From positions 1-22,110 of the forward strand of contig CALGGM010000192.1 in assembly GCA_937915925.1 (NCBI GenBank): a stretch of DNA of 22,110 nucleotides. Reading direction: 5' to 3'. Source of the stretch: an uncultured Clostridia bacterium (GTDB taxonomy: Bacteria; Bacillota; Clostridia; Christensenellales; CAG-138). The position numbers and the translations under genes are program-made. This document shows, in pieces, positions 1-7,060 of this stretch (position 1 is its first letter; each line of letters starts with the position of its first letter). Under the pieces are notes generated by a model. That model was not told the origin of the DNA, made no database searches, and saw only the letters and a program-made list of their open reading frames with translations.

Positions 1-142
1 TTCAAGGGCCCCCTCCCTCCGGGTCTGAATCTCTGTGAGATTTCGGCCTGAAGACCGTCGGCCCCTCTCGTGTTGAACTTTTCGAATTAAAACCTTTGCA
101 TTTTCGGCGCAATATGGTCCGTTTTTAATCAAAAAAGATCTC

Positions 143-158
143 CCGGCAGTTCTGCCGG
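143..158. other. Short perfect hairpin upstream of the wecB remnant
   Basis: CCGGCAG and CTGCCGG are separated by TT, and ATTTTAC follows. It could be a weak terminator for a transcript entering from the left, or a leader hairpin of the wecB remnant. The T-run is poor, so the role is uncertain. I see no gene in positions 1-196. Confidence 0.35.
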
Positions 159-196
159 ATTTTACTTGCGCGTAGCTGTAAGGAGAAATAAAACAA

Positions 197-866
197 ATGA
201 AAAAACGTATCATGTGCGTGTTCGGCACGAGACCGGAGGCAATCAAGATCTGTCCGCTGGTCAATGAGATGAAGAAGAGGGACGGGTTGGAGGTTGTCGT
301 CTGCGTCACCGCGCAGCATCGGCAAATGCTCGATCAGGTGTTGGAGACATTCGGCGTCGTCCCGGATTATGACCTGAATATCATGAAGGACAGGCAGACG
401 CTTTTCGATATCACGACGAATATCCTCAACGGGATCAAAGAGATTCTCGAAAAGGAAAAGCCGGACGTTGTTCTGGTTCACGGCGACACCAGCACGACCT
501 TTGTCACCGCGTTGGCGTGCTTTTATCATTGAGCCGATCGAGGTGTTCGACTGTCATAATTTTGAAGCGCGCAGCTATCTTTGTCTGACGGACTCCGGCG
601 GCATACAGGAGGAGTGCCCGAGCTATGGCGTTCCGGTGCTGGTCATGCGCGATACGACCGAACGCCCGGAGGGCGTCGATGCGGGGACATTGAAGCTTGT
701 CGGAACAGATGAAGAAACCATCTACAGGACGTTCAAGCTTTTATTGGAGGATGAAAACGAGTACAACAAAATGAGTCATGCCTGCAATCCTTATGGCGAC
801 GGGCATGCATGCGAACGTATCGCGGATATTTTGGAAGGTAAGGCGTATACGCCGTGGAACCCGTGA
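197..866 (+). pseudogene. wecB: UDP-N-acetylglucosamine 2-epimerase, internally deleted and frameshifted
   Basis: The intact enzyme interconverts UDP-GlcNAc and UDP-ManNAc in the cytoplasm for surface polysaccharide synthesis. The first 111 codons are a normal N-terminus, with GTRPEAIK near the start and the HGDTSTT segment near residue 95, then stop at 532. A second frame resumes near 530 with PIEVFDCHNF, TDSGGIQEE and RDTTERPEG, the C-terminal signature of the family, and ends at 866. The two parts total about 220 residues against about 370-380 for the family, so roughly 150-160 central codons are missing, including the segment with catalytic and UDP-contacting residues, and the junction also changes frame. 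The AAGGAG ribosome site at 180-185 is intact. The enzyme cannot be active as written. An assembly error at the junction is the main alternative. Confidence 0.88.
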
Positions 867-938
867 GTCAAGCTGAACGCGATAACCGGAAAGCAGTTTG
901 CTTGACGAATTGAGCATCGGTTAACGAATGTAAAGAAA

Positions 939-971
939 GCGTCGGAAAGGGGATTCCCGATCCGACGCTTT
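939..971. terminator. Bidirectional terminator between convergent units
   Basis: GCGTCGGA (939-946) pairs with TCCGACGC (961-968). TTTATATTT follows on the plus strand and TTTCTTT on the minus strand. It lies between the wecB remnant and the end of the minus-strand sugar-nucleotide operon, so it can serve both. Confidence 0.75.
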
Positions 972-979
972 ATATTTGC

Positions 980-2050
980 TCACGCCCTGAAGTATGCCTT
1001 ATACCATTCGGCGAATTTGCGGAGACCTTCGCGGATGGTGATCGTCGGGCGGAAGCCGTAGTCGGTTTCGAGGCCGGTGCTGTCGGCGAAGGTGACGGGA
1101 ACGTCGCCCGGCTGCATGGGGACGAGCTTCTGATGTGCGGCAAAGTCATAGTCCGCGGGAAGAACGCCTGCGCGAACCAGCTCCTCCTGCAGCGTCTGGA
1201 TGTAATCGAGCAGGTTTTCCGGCGTGCCGCCGCCGATGTTATAGACCGCATAGGGCGGAAGCGGCAGACCGTCCTCGCCGTCCGCCTTCTCCGGTGCGCC
1301 CTGCATCACGCGGAGGACGCCTTCGACGATGTCGTCCACATAGGTGAAGTCACGCTTGCAGTTGCCATAGTTGAAGATCGAGATCGTCTCGCCCTTTACG
1401 AGCCGGTTTGTCGCGGAGAAATAGAACATGTCCGGACGGCCTGCGGGACCGTAGACCGTGAAGAAACGCAGACCAGTGGACGGGATGTTATAGAGCTTAC
1501 TGTAGCTATGCGCCAGAAGCTCGTTCGATTTTTTCGTCGCGGCGTAGAGCGAGACGGGGTTGTCTACCTTATCGTCGGTGGAAAACGGAACCTTCTTGTT
1601 TCCGCCGTAAACCGAGGAGGACGAGGCATAGACGAGATGCTCCACCGGGTTGTGACGGCAGGCTTCTAAAATGTTATAGAAGCCGATCAGGTTCGATTCG
1701 ATATACACGTCGGGATGGTCGATGCTGTAGCGCACGCCCGCCTGCGCCGCGAGATTTACGACAACTGCAGGCCTGTACTCCGCAAAGACCTTGTCCACCA
1801 GCGCCTTATCCGCGATCGATCCTCTGACAAACACATGCATGACCGGGGAAGCCTTCGCCGCTTCTTCGATCAGCGAAAGCCGATATTCCTTCAGCGCGGG
1901 GTCGTAATAATCGTTCATGTTGTCGAACGAAATGACCGTACCGCCGGACAGTTCTTTCAAAAGCCGCAGCACGAGGTTCGCGCCGATAAAGCCCGGCGAG
2001 CCCGTGACGAGGATCGTTTTGTTGTTCAGATCAATGTGTACCTTTCCCAT
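980..2050 (-). CDS. UDP-glucuronate 4-epimerase-like SDR protein
   Basis: This 356-residue extended short-chain dehydrogenase/reductase probably interconverts UDP-glucuronate and UDP-galacturonate in the cytoplasm. The N-terminal Rossmann motif GSPGFIG is at residues 17-23. The catalytic serine region SSSSVYG is at 143-149 and the YxxxK pair is Y169 and K173. GRPDM and the RDFTYVDDIV segment are typical of the GAE/CapI group, and the length is normal. It is the last gene of a minus-strand run, 10 bp after the nucleotidyltransferase gene, with a UDP-glucose dehydrogenase at the head of the same run. That context provides UDP-glucuronate and favours this substrate over UDP-glucose or dTDP-glucose. 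The family is secure; the exact substrate is inferred. Confidence 0.88.
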   Translation of the reverse strand: MGKVHIDLNNKTILVTGSPGFIGANLVLRLLKELSGGTVISFDNMNDYYDPALKEYRLSLIEEAAKASPVMHVFVRGSIADKALVDKVFAEYRPAVVVNLAAQAGVRYSIDHPDVYIESNLIGFYNILEACRHNPVEHLVYASSSSVYGGNKKVPFSTDDKVDNPVSLYAATKKSNELLAHSYSKLYNIPSTGLRFFTVYGPAGRPDMFYFSATNRLVKGETISIFNYGNCKRDFTYVDDIVEGVLRVMQGAPEKADGEDGLPLPPYAVYNIGGGTPENLLDYIQTLQEELVRAGVLPADYDFAAHQKLVPMQPGDVPVTFADSTGLETDYGFRPTITIREGLRKFAEWYKAYFRA

Positions 2051-2060
2051 ATTGCGCTCC

Positions 2061-2798
2061 TTATTTCACAATTCCTTTGTAAGTTTCCTGTACCTTTTGA
2101 TAGCTCTCTAAGTTTCCGATGTCGTATCGGTTGCCGGGCATTTCCATGCTGTGCATGACGCTGTGCCGGCACATCCAGGCGACGAGACTGCCCGGCGCGT
2201 CGGTGCCGCAGCCGTCGGCGATCGCTTCGCGGATGCGCGCGGCGTCGGCTCTTTTGTAAAAGTAGAACGGGGGCGTGCACCATTCGGACTTGGGGCGCGC
2301 AGGCTTTTCCTCCAAGGAGAGCAGCCGCTCGTTTTCGTCGATCTCCGAAACGCCACACTTATGCAGCTTGGCTTCGTCCGGCTCGCGGTAGCGCATGCTG
2401 CAGGAGGTTCCCTTCTGCTCGGCATAGCGGAGAAACGCGTTCAGCGAAAAGTCGAGCACGTTATCGCCCGCGATGATCAGAAGATCGTCGTCAAGGTGCA
2501 GCCGGTCAATGGCAAACTGAACGTCGCGCACTGCGCCGAGCCGCGTTTCGTTGGTGCTTGTTCCGTCGTCCACGACCGTGATCGGCAGCGTGTGCGCGTC
2601 GGCCCATGCCTGAAAGTGCGGCGCAAACCTATGATTCGTGACGACGATGTATTCGTCCACGAGGTTCGAGGTGCAAAGATCTCCGATGAGCCAATCCACG
2701 ATCGTTCGGTCGCCGACCTTCAGAAGCGGCTTCGGAAAGTTCTTCGTCAGCGGATAGAGCCGGGTGGCATATCCTGCGGCAAGGATCAGACATTTCAT
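2061..2798 (-). CDS. Sugar-1-phosphate nucleotidyltransferase
   Basis: This 245-residue protein belongs to the NTP_transferase (RmlA/GlmU N-terminal) family, which joins a sugar 1-phosphate to an NTP to make NDP-sugar and pyrophosphate. The N-terminus carries the nucleotide-binding signature LAAGYATRLYPLT followed by PKPLL. AGDNVLDFSL supplies the metal-binding Asp, and EEKPARPKS matches the usual sugar-binding stretch. It is short, with no left-handed beta-helix or acyltransferase domain. It starts 9 bp after the kinase gene stops and precedes the epimerase, so a UTP:uronic acid-1-phosphate uridylyltransferase role is a reasonable inference. Glucose-1-phosphate remains a plausible substrate. 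Confidence 0.82.
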   Translation of the reverse strand: MKCLILAAGYATRLYPLTKNFPKPLLKVGDRTIVDWLIGDLCTSNLVDEYIVVTNHRFAPHFQAWADAHTLPITVVDDGTSTNETRLGAVRDVQFAIDRLHLDDDLLIIAGDNVLDFSLNAFLRYAEQKGTSCSMRYREPDEAKLHKCGVSEIDENERLLSLEEKPARPKSEWCTPPFYFYKRADAARIREAIADGCGTDAPGSLVAWMCRHSVMHSMEMPGNRYDIGNLESYQKVQETYKGIVK

Positions 2799-2807
2799 CC
2801 CGGCACC

Positions 2808-3980
2808 TCACACAGCTGCGCCGTCCGCACTGCTGCAGATGTGGACGGAATATTTGTCGGAAAGATGCGGGAAATCCTTTCGATACTGCTCGGAAACCGT
2901 TTGAACGATTTCCGCTTCGTATGCCGGATCGATCAGCGCCATGCAGCAGCCCTTGAACCCTGCGCCGCAGAACCGTCCGCCGTAGACGCCGTCGGTCCTG
3001 CGCAGGATCTCATACAGACGGATCTGCTCCGGCGCGCCGGATTCCCAGTTCACGATGCTGCTTCGACCCGACGCAAAGGACAGCCGTCCGAATTCCTCGA
3101 TATCGCCTCTGCGCCACGCTTCCGCGCCCTGTTCCACCCGCTGAAACTCCGTATACCAATGCTCGCAGCGCTTTGCCCACGGGAGCGGAAGGCGATCCCT
3201 GTATTGAAGATAGACCTCGTACGGAACAGCGCGCGCGTTCGCCTCCGAAAACTTGCCGTAGTCCATCCCCGCAAATGCCTGCAAAGCATAGATCCCGGCG
3301 CGCAGCTCGTCGACGCGCATGTTGAATTTCGATCCCGCAAGGCTGTGCTCCAGCCCGCTGAAAAAGATGGCGATTCGATACGGCTTCATGCGCGGATTTG
3401 TCGGAATCAGCTCATAGCTGTTGTCCGACGTATCGAGATAGAGCAGGTGATCCTTTTTGCCGAGCACCTCGCAGCTTTGATCCAGCTTGCCGACGGAAAC
3501 GCCGACGTAGTTCCGCTCGGCGTCGTATGCAACGTCGATCATCTCCTGCGCGGAAAGGCGAACGCCGTTCACACGGCACAGCGCAGACAGAAACGCCAGC
3601 GTGACCGCGGCGGAGGACGACAGCCCGCCGATGGGAAGCGAGCCCTCGATCACACCGCAAAGACCGACCGACAGCGGGCGCTTCTTTTCGAGCGCCCACG
3701 TCGCGCCACGCAGATAGTCCGCCCAATCATTTTCCTTGCTGCCCGGCACAGCGGCGATATGCCACTGCGCACGTTTCGGAAACTGCAGGGAGGTCATCTC
3801 CACCACGCCGTTTGCCTTGGGACGGTAGGCGATGTGGATCCCCTGATCGATGGCGAAGCCGGTGATCTTGCCGAGGTTATGATCGGAGTGCGCGCCGATC
3901 GGACAGACGCGATAGGGGCTGAACGAGATTCCCTCGGGGTCTTGACCGTAAATCTCAAAAAACTTTTCTTCGCAGCGCAT
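2808..3980 (-). CDS. GHMP kinase, galacturonokinase/galactokinase-like
   Basis: This 390-residue sugar kinase uses ATP to phosphorylate the anomeric position of a hexose or hexuronic acid. Motif 1 is SPYRVCPIGAHSDHNLG (residues 21-37). True galactokinases have GEHTDY here, while the GAHxDH form is what I recall from plant galacturonokinase. Motif 2 is PIGGLSSSAA (116-125), the likely catalytic Asp lies in KLDQ (D167), and motif 3 is CGAGFKGCC near the C-terminus. I chose the ATG at 3980 because the fold begins there and GGAGAG lies just upstream; the frame is open further upstream but overlaps the dehydrogenase gene. The dehydrogenase stops only 2 bp earlier, implying coupled translation. With the nucleotidyltransferase it would form a kinase plus pyrophosphorylase salvage route to UDP-uronic acid. 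Galactokinase activity is not excluded. Confidence 0.82.
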   Translation of the reverse strand: MRCEEKFFEIYGQDPEGISFSPYRVCPIGAHSDHNLGKITGFAIDQGIHIAYRPKANGVVEMTSLQFPKRAQWHIAAVPGSKENDWADYLRGATWALEKKRPLSVGLCGVIEGSLPIGGLSSSAAVTLAFLSALCRVNGVRLSAQEMIDVAYDAERNYVGVSVGKLDQSCEVLGKKDHLLYLDTSDNSYELIPTNPRMKPYRIAIFFSGLEHSLAGSKFNMRVDELRAGIYALQAFAGMDYGKFSEANARAVPYEVYLQYRDRLPLPWAKRCEHWYTEFQRVEQGAEAWRRGDIEEFGRLSFASGRSSIVNWESGAPEQIRLYEILRRTDGVYGGRFCGAGFKGCCMALIDPAYEAEIVQTVSEQYRKDFPHLSDKYSVHICSSADGAAV

Positions 3981-3982
3981 GC

Positions 3983-5476
3983 TCAATCTCTCCGGAACAG
4001 GTCTCGCGTATAAACCTTTTCTTCCACGTCGTCCAGTACGGAATCGTAGCGGTTTGCGATGATGCAGCCGCACATTCTCTTGAATTTTTTGAGATCGTTC
4101 ACGACCGTGCTTCCGAAGAATGTGCTGCCGTTTTCGAGCGTCGGCTCGTAGATCACGACCGTCGCGCCCTTAGCTTTGATGCGCTTCATCACGCCCTGAA
4201 TCGAGCTTTGACGGAAGTTATCGGAATTCGCCTTCATGGTCAGACGGTAGACGCCGACGACCACGGATTTCTCGCGCTTACTGTCATAGCCGTTGTCTGT
4301 ATAGCTGTAGTATTCCGCCATCTGAAGCACGCGGTCCGCAATAAAGTCCTTGCGCGTGCGGTTGCTCTCAACGATCGCGGTCATCATGTTCTGCGGCACG
4401 TTCTGATAGTTCGCAAGGAGCTGCTTCGTATCCTTCGGGAGACAGTACCCGCCGTAGCCGAACGACGGATTGTTGTAATAATCTCCGACGCGCGGATCGA
4501 GGCAGACGCCCTTGATGATCGGCGCGGTCTCGAGCCCTTTGACCTCGGCGTAGGTGTCGAGCTCGTTGAAGAACGATACGCGAAGAGCAAGGTAGGTGTT
4601 GACGAACAGCTTGGTCGCCTCGGCTTCGGTGAATCCCATAAACAGGGTCTCGATCGGGTTCTTGATCGCGCCCTGCTGCAAAAGCGCAGCGAACGTGTGC
4701 GCCGCTTCTTCGCTGTCCGCGTCGCAGCCGACGATGATGCGGGAGGGGTAGAGGTTGTCGTACAGCGCCTTGCTCTCGCGCAAAAATTCCGGGCTGAAAA
4801 TGATGTTGTCGGCATCAAACAATTCGCGCACATGCTTGGTATAGCCGACCGGGATCGTGGACTTGATCACGATCACGGGCTTCGTCTCCCGATCCTTCGT
4901 GGAATCCAGAACGAGCCGGATTACCGATTCGACCGCCGAGCAGTCGAAGAAGTTCTGCTTGGGATCGTAATTGGTGGGCGCCGCTACGATGATGAAATCC
5001 GCATCCCGATATGCCGCTGCGCCGTCGGTCGAGGCGGTCAGGTGCAGCGTGCGCCTGCCGTCCTTCGCCTCGGTGAGATATTTCTCGATATACTCGTCCT
5101 GGATCGGGGAGACAAACCGGTTCAGCTTTTCGACCTTCTCCGGAACGATGTCCACGGCGGTCACGTCGTTGTGCTGACTGAGCAGCACGGCAAGCGACAG
5201 CCCGACATAGCCGGTGCCGGCGACGGCAATGCGATAGGAACGTCCGACCGTTTCCGCTTTTACGGAATCGTTGATCAGAACGGAGCGGACGTCGAACTGC
5301 AGCGCGTCGGACAGCGCGCACAGCTGATCCACGGACGGGGTGAATTCCTCGTTTTCAAGACGCGAAAGCAGCGCGCGGTTGATGCCGGTGCGCTCGGAAA
5401 GGTCCGATTGCTTCAGCTTCAGCGCGGCTCTCTGCGATTTGACGGTCTCTGCAAGACGCTTGGAAGACAGCTTCAT
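3983..5476 (-). CDS. ugd: UDP-glucose 6-dehydrogenase with N-terminal XRE helix-turn-helix domain
   Basis: This 497-residue protein joins two modules. Residues about 8-66 form a Cro/C1-type (XRE) DNA-binding domain, with LKQSDLSERTGINRALLSRL as its helix-turn-helix core. From about 80 onward is a nucleotide-sugar dehydrogenase of the UDP-glucose/GDP-mannose family. It has GTGYVGLS at 87-94, SPEFLRES near 228, and GYGGYCLPKDT with candidate catalytic Cys345. The enzyme part alone is close to the normal length of single-domain homologues (about 390-420). The reaction is oxidation of UDP-glucose to UDP-glucuronate with two NAD+. The ATG at 5476 has AAAGGA upstream and follows a strong sigma-A promoter overlapped by a dyad. 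The reading frame is continuous through the domain junction, so this is a real fusion in the sequence. Autoregulation is an inference. Confidence 0.93.
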   Translation of the reverse strand: MKLSSKRLAETVKSQRAALKLKQSDLSERTGINRALLSRLENEEFTPSVDQLCALSDALQFDVRSVLINDSVKAETVGRSYRIAVAGTGYVGLSLAVLLSQHNDVTAVDIVPEKVEKLNRFVSPIQDEYIEKYLTEAKDGRRTLHLTASTDGAAAYRDADFIIVAAPTNYDPKQNFFDCSAVESVIRLVLDSTKDRETKPVIVIKSTIPVGYTKHVRELFDADNIIFSPEFLRESKALYDNLYPSRIIVGCDADSEEAAHTFAALLQQGAIKNPIETLFMGFTEAEATKLFVNTYLALRVSFFNELDTYAEVKGLETAPIIKGVCLDPRVGDYYNNPSFGYGGYCLPKDTKQLLANYQNVPQNMMTAIVESNRTRKDFIADRVLQMAEYYSYTDNGYDSKREKSVVVGVYRLTMKANSDNFRQSSIQGVMKRIKAKGATVVIYEPTLENGSTFFGSTVVNDLKKFKRMCGCIIANRYDSVLDDVEEKVYTRDLFRRD

Positions 5477-5505
5477 GTATAGATCCTTTCAAAGAAAATG
5501 TTATT

Positions 5506-5553
5506 ATCAGTAATTTGCCCGTGCGGAAACGATCCGCACTGAACACAATCAGT
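5506..5553. promoter_or_regulatory. Candidate operator of the XRE-dehydrogenase operon
   Basis: ACTGA (5538-5542) and TCAGT (5549-5553) form a dyad with a 6-base spacer that touches the -10 box of the minus-strand promoter. A further ATCAGTA copy sits at 5506-5512, 42 bp from its twin at 5548-5554, about four helical turns. Between them is a perfect 7-bp inverted repeat GTGCGGA/TCCGCAC (5521-5539). XRE regulators usually bind such short dyads over their own promoters. Binding is inferred. Confidence 0.5.
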
Positions 5554-5579
5554 ATACCACCGAAGCGGCGTTTCGTCAA
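5551..5579 (-). promoter_or_regulatory. Sigma-A promoter of the sugar-nucleotide operon
   Basis: On the minus strand, TTGACG (5579-5574) and TATACT (5556-5551) are separated by exactly 17 bases. Transcription would start near 5544, giving a leader of about 70 bases before the ATG at 5476 that includes the 5521-5539 hairpin. Confidence 0.78.
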
Positions 5580-5732
5580 CATTGCATGCGCCGATCCGTT
5601 CGGATTTGTTGAAAAGAAACAGAAGAACGATCGGAGATCTGTACGAAATGTTTACGAAAGTAACACGGAATGCGCAGATCGCGCAAGGAGAGGGAGGAAG
5701 GTTCGGATTTTGCGGGAGCTGGGAGAAAACGG

Positions 5733-5760
5733 TTGTAATTCTGTGCGGTTATGGTACAAT
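5733..5760 (+). promoter_or_regulatory. Sigma-A promoter with extended -10
   Basis: TTGTAA (5733-5738) and TACAAT (5755-5760) are 16 bases apart, with a TG upstream of the -10 (TATGGTACAAT). It lies 30 bp before the ATG at 5791. Confidence 0.65.
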
Positions 5761-5790
5761 AGGGACAGCGAACGAAAGACGGGGAACGGT

Positions 5791-6936
5791 ATGGATCGGA
5801 CGGAGCAGGTTCTTTTAGAGGCAATTCAAAAATCGATCTGGGGCGCGGATATCGCGTTTCCTTCGGATACCGATTGGAAGGTGGTGTTGAAGGAAGCGGA
5901 GGATCAGGCGGTGCTCGGGCTGGTCGTCGGCGCCGCGCCGGAAACGGTGCGGGCGGAATGGAACGGGAGAGCGAGTACGGTCACGGCAACCTTTATCCGC
6001 ATCCTGCACTGTCAGACGCAGCTGTGCGCGCTGCTCAGGGCAAACGGCGTCCCGTCGGTCATCTTGAAGGGCATGGCGGCGGCGATCTACTATCCGAATC
6101 CGTCGCAGCGGTCCATGGGGGACGTCGATTTCCTCGTGCCCGTCGACGACGTTGCGCGGACAAAGACCCTGCTTTCGGAGAACGGCTATGAGGTCGAGGA
6201 CGATCCGCGATATCTGAGGCATATGCACGTTCATAAGGACGGCATCCTGTTCGAGCTGCATCGGAAGTTCAGCAGCGAGGGCGTCGACGTGGAGCGCTAT
6301 GTCGTCGAGGGCATGGCGGCGATCGAGACCGGACGCGTGCTCGGGAGCGAGTTTCCGATGCTGCCGAAGCTTGCAAACGGGATCGTGCTGCTCGGGCATA
6401 TGGTGCAGCACCTGAAATCGGGCTTGGGACTGAGACAGGTCATCGACTGGATGATGTACGTACACAGCGCGCTTTCGGACGCGTTCTGGACCGAGCAATT
6501 TCAGCAGGCGGCAAGGGACGTCGGCCTGGAAAAGATCGCGATCACCGCGACGCAGATGTGCAAAATGTATCTCGGGCTTCCGGATCGCATCGACTGGTGC
6601 GCTTCGGCGGATCCGGAGCTTTGCGAGGAGCTGATGGAAAGCCTGCTGTCGTCCGGGAACTTCGACCGCAAGCGTGGCAAGGGATCGGCGGTGGAGGCGG
6701 TGACGGCGAACGTTACGCGAAAGGGGCTGTTCCGGTATCTGCAGGAAGCCGGCGAATATAATTGGAAGGCGTATCGAACACACAAATGGCTGAAGCCGTT
6801 TGCGTGGATCTATCAGATCTGCCGGTACGCAAAGCAGGGACTTACCGTGCGGCGAAAGGGCATTCGGCTGAAGGAGAATATGGACCGCGGCAGGCGGCGC
6901 AGCGATCTTTTGAAAAAGCTTGGGATCGGCAAATGA
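5791..6936 (+). CDS. Nucleotidyltransferase-fold protein, PF14907-like
   Basis: This 381-residue protein resembles the uncharacterised nucleotidyltransferase family NTP_transf_5 (PF14907). The hallmark is the block near residues 91-116: ILKGMAAAIYYP, then an arginine, then MGDVDFLVP, in which the D111xD113 pair would bind metal. The remainder is helical with no membrane segment or signal peptide. Members often lie in surface-polysaccharide loci, but no substrate is established to my knowledge. I took the ATG at 5791 because a promoter lies immediately upstream and the family N-terminus fits. The frame is open further left but overlaps that promoter and the divergent operon's control region. 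A GGGGAA stretch is the only ribosome site, so translation may be modest. A strong terminator follows at 6945. Confidence 0.75.
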   Translation: MDRTEQVLLEAIQKSIWGADIAFPSDTDWKVVLKEAEDQAVLGLVVGAAPETVRAEWNGRASTVTATFIRILHCQTQLCALLRANGVPSVILKGMAAAIYYPNPSQRSMGDVDFLVPVDDVARTKTLLSENGYEVEDDPRYLRHMHVHKDGILFELHRKFSSEGVDVERYVVEGMAAIETGRVLGSEFPMLPKLANGIVLLGHMVQHLKSGLGLRQVIDWMMYVHSALSDAFWTEQFQQAARDVGLEKIAITATQMCKMYLGLPDRIDWCASADPELCEELMESLLSSGNFDRKRGKGSAVEAVTANVTRKGLFRYLQEAGEYNWKAYRTHKWLKPFAWIYQICRYAKQGLTVRRKGIRLKENMDRGRRRSDLLKKLGIGK

Positions 6937-6944
6937 CGGTTTAG

Positions 6945-6971
6945 AGCCCGGGGTGAACGCTCCGGGCTTTT
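6945..6971 (+). terminator. Intrinsic terminator
   Basis: AGCCCGGG (6945-6952) pairs with TCCGGGCT (6961-6968), with one G-U pair at the loop end, followed by a T-run to 6971. It ends the PF14907-like gene's transcript 9 bp after the stop codon. Confidence 0.85.
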
Positions 6972-6989
6972 AACATCTTTGCGCCGTGC

Positions 6990-7018
6990 TTGTATTTCTT
7001 TCGGAAGCGTGATAAAAT
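6990..7018 (+). promoter_or_regulatory. Sigma-A promoter of the LCP gene
   Basis: TTGTAT (6990-6995) and TAAAAT (7013-7018) are 17 bases apart, 42 bp before the LCP start codon and just after a terminator, so this gene starts a new unit. Confidence 0.65.
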
Positions 7019-7060
7019 GAGCGTTGGGGAGACGGAACAACGAACAGGAAAGAATGCGAT

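Noticed and set aside
143..158. Riboswitch or T-box in front of the wecB remnant
   Set aside because: Only one short hairpin is visible; there is no conserved aptamer-like sequence in 1-196.
2151..4013. A 620-codon plus-strand open frame across the kinase and nucleotidyltransferase genes
   Set aside because: The opposite strand has two clear enzymes with active-site motifs; the plus-strand product has no known motif and atypical composition.
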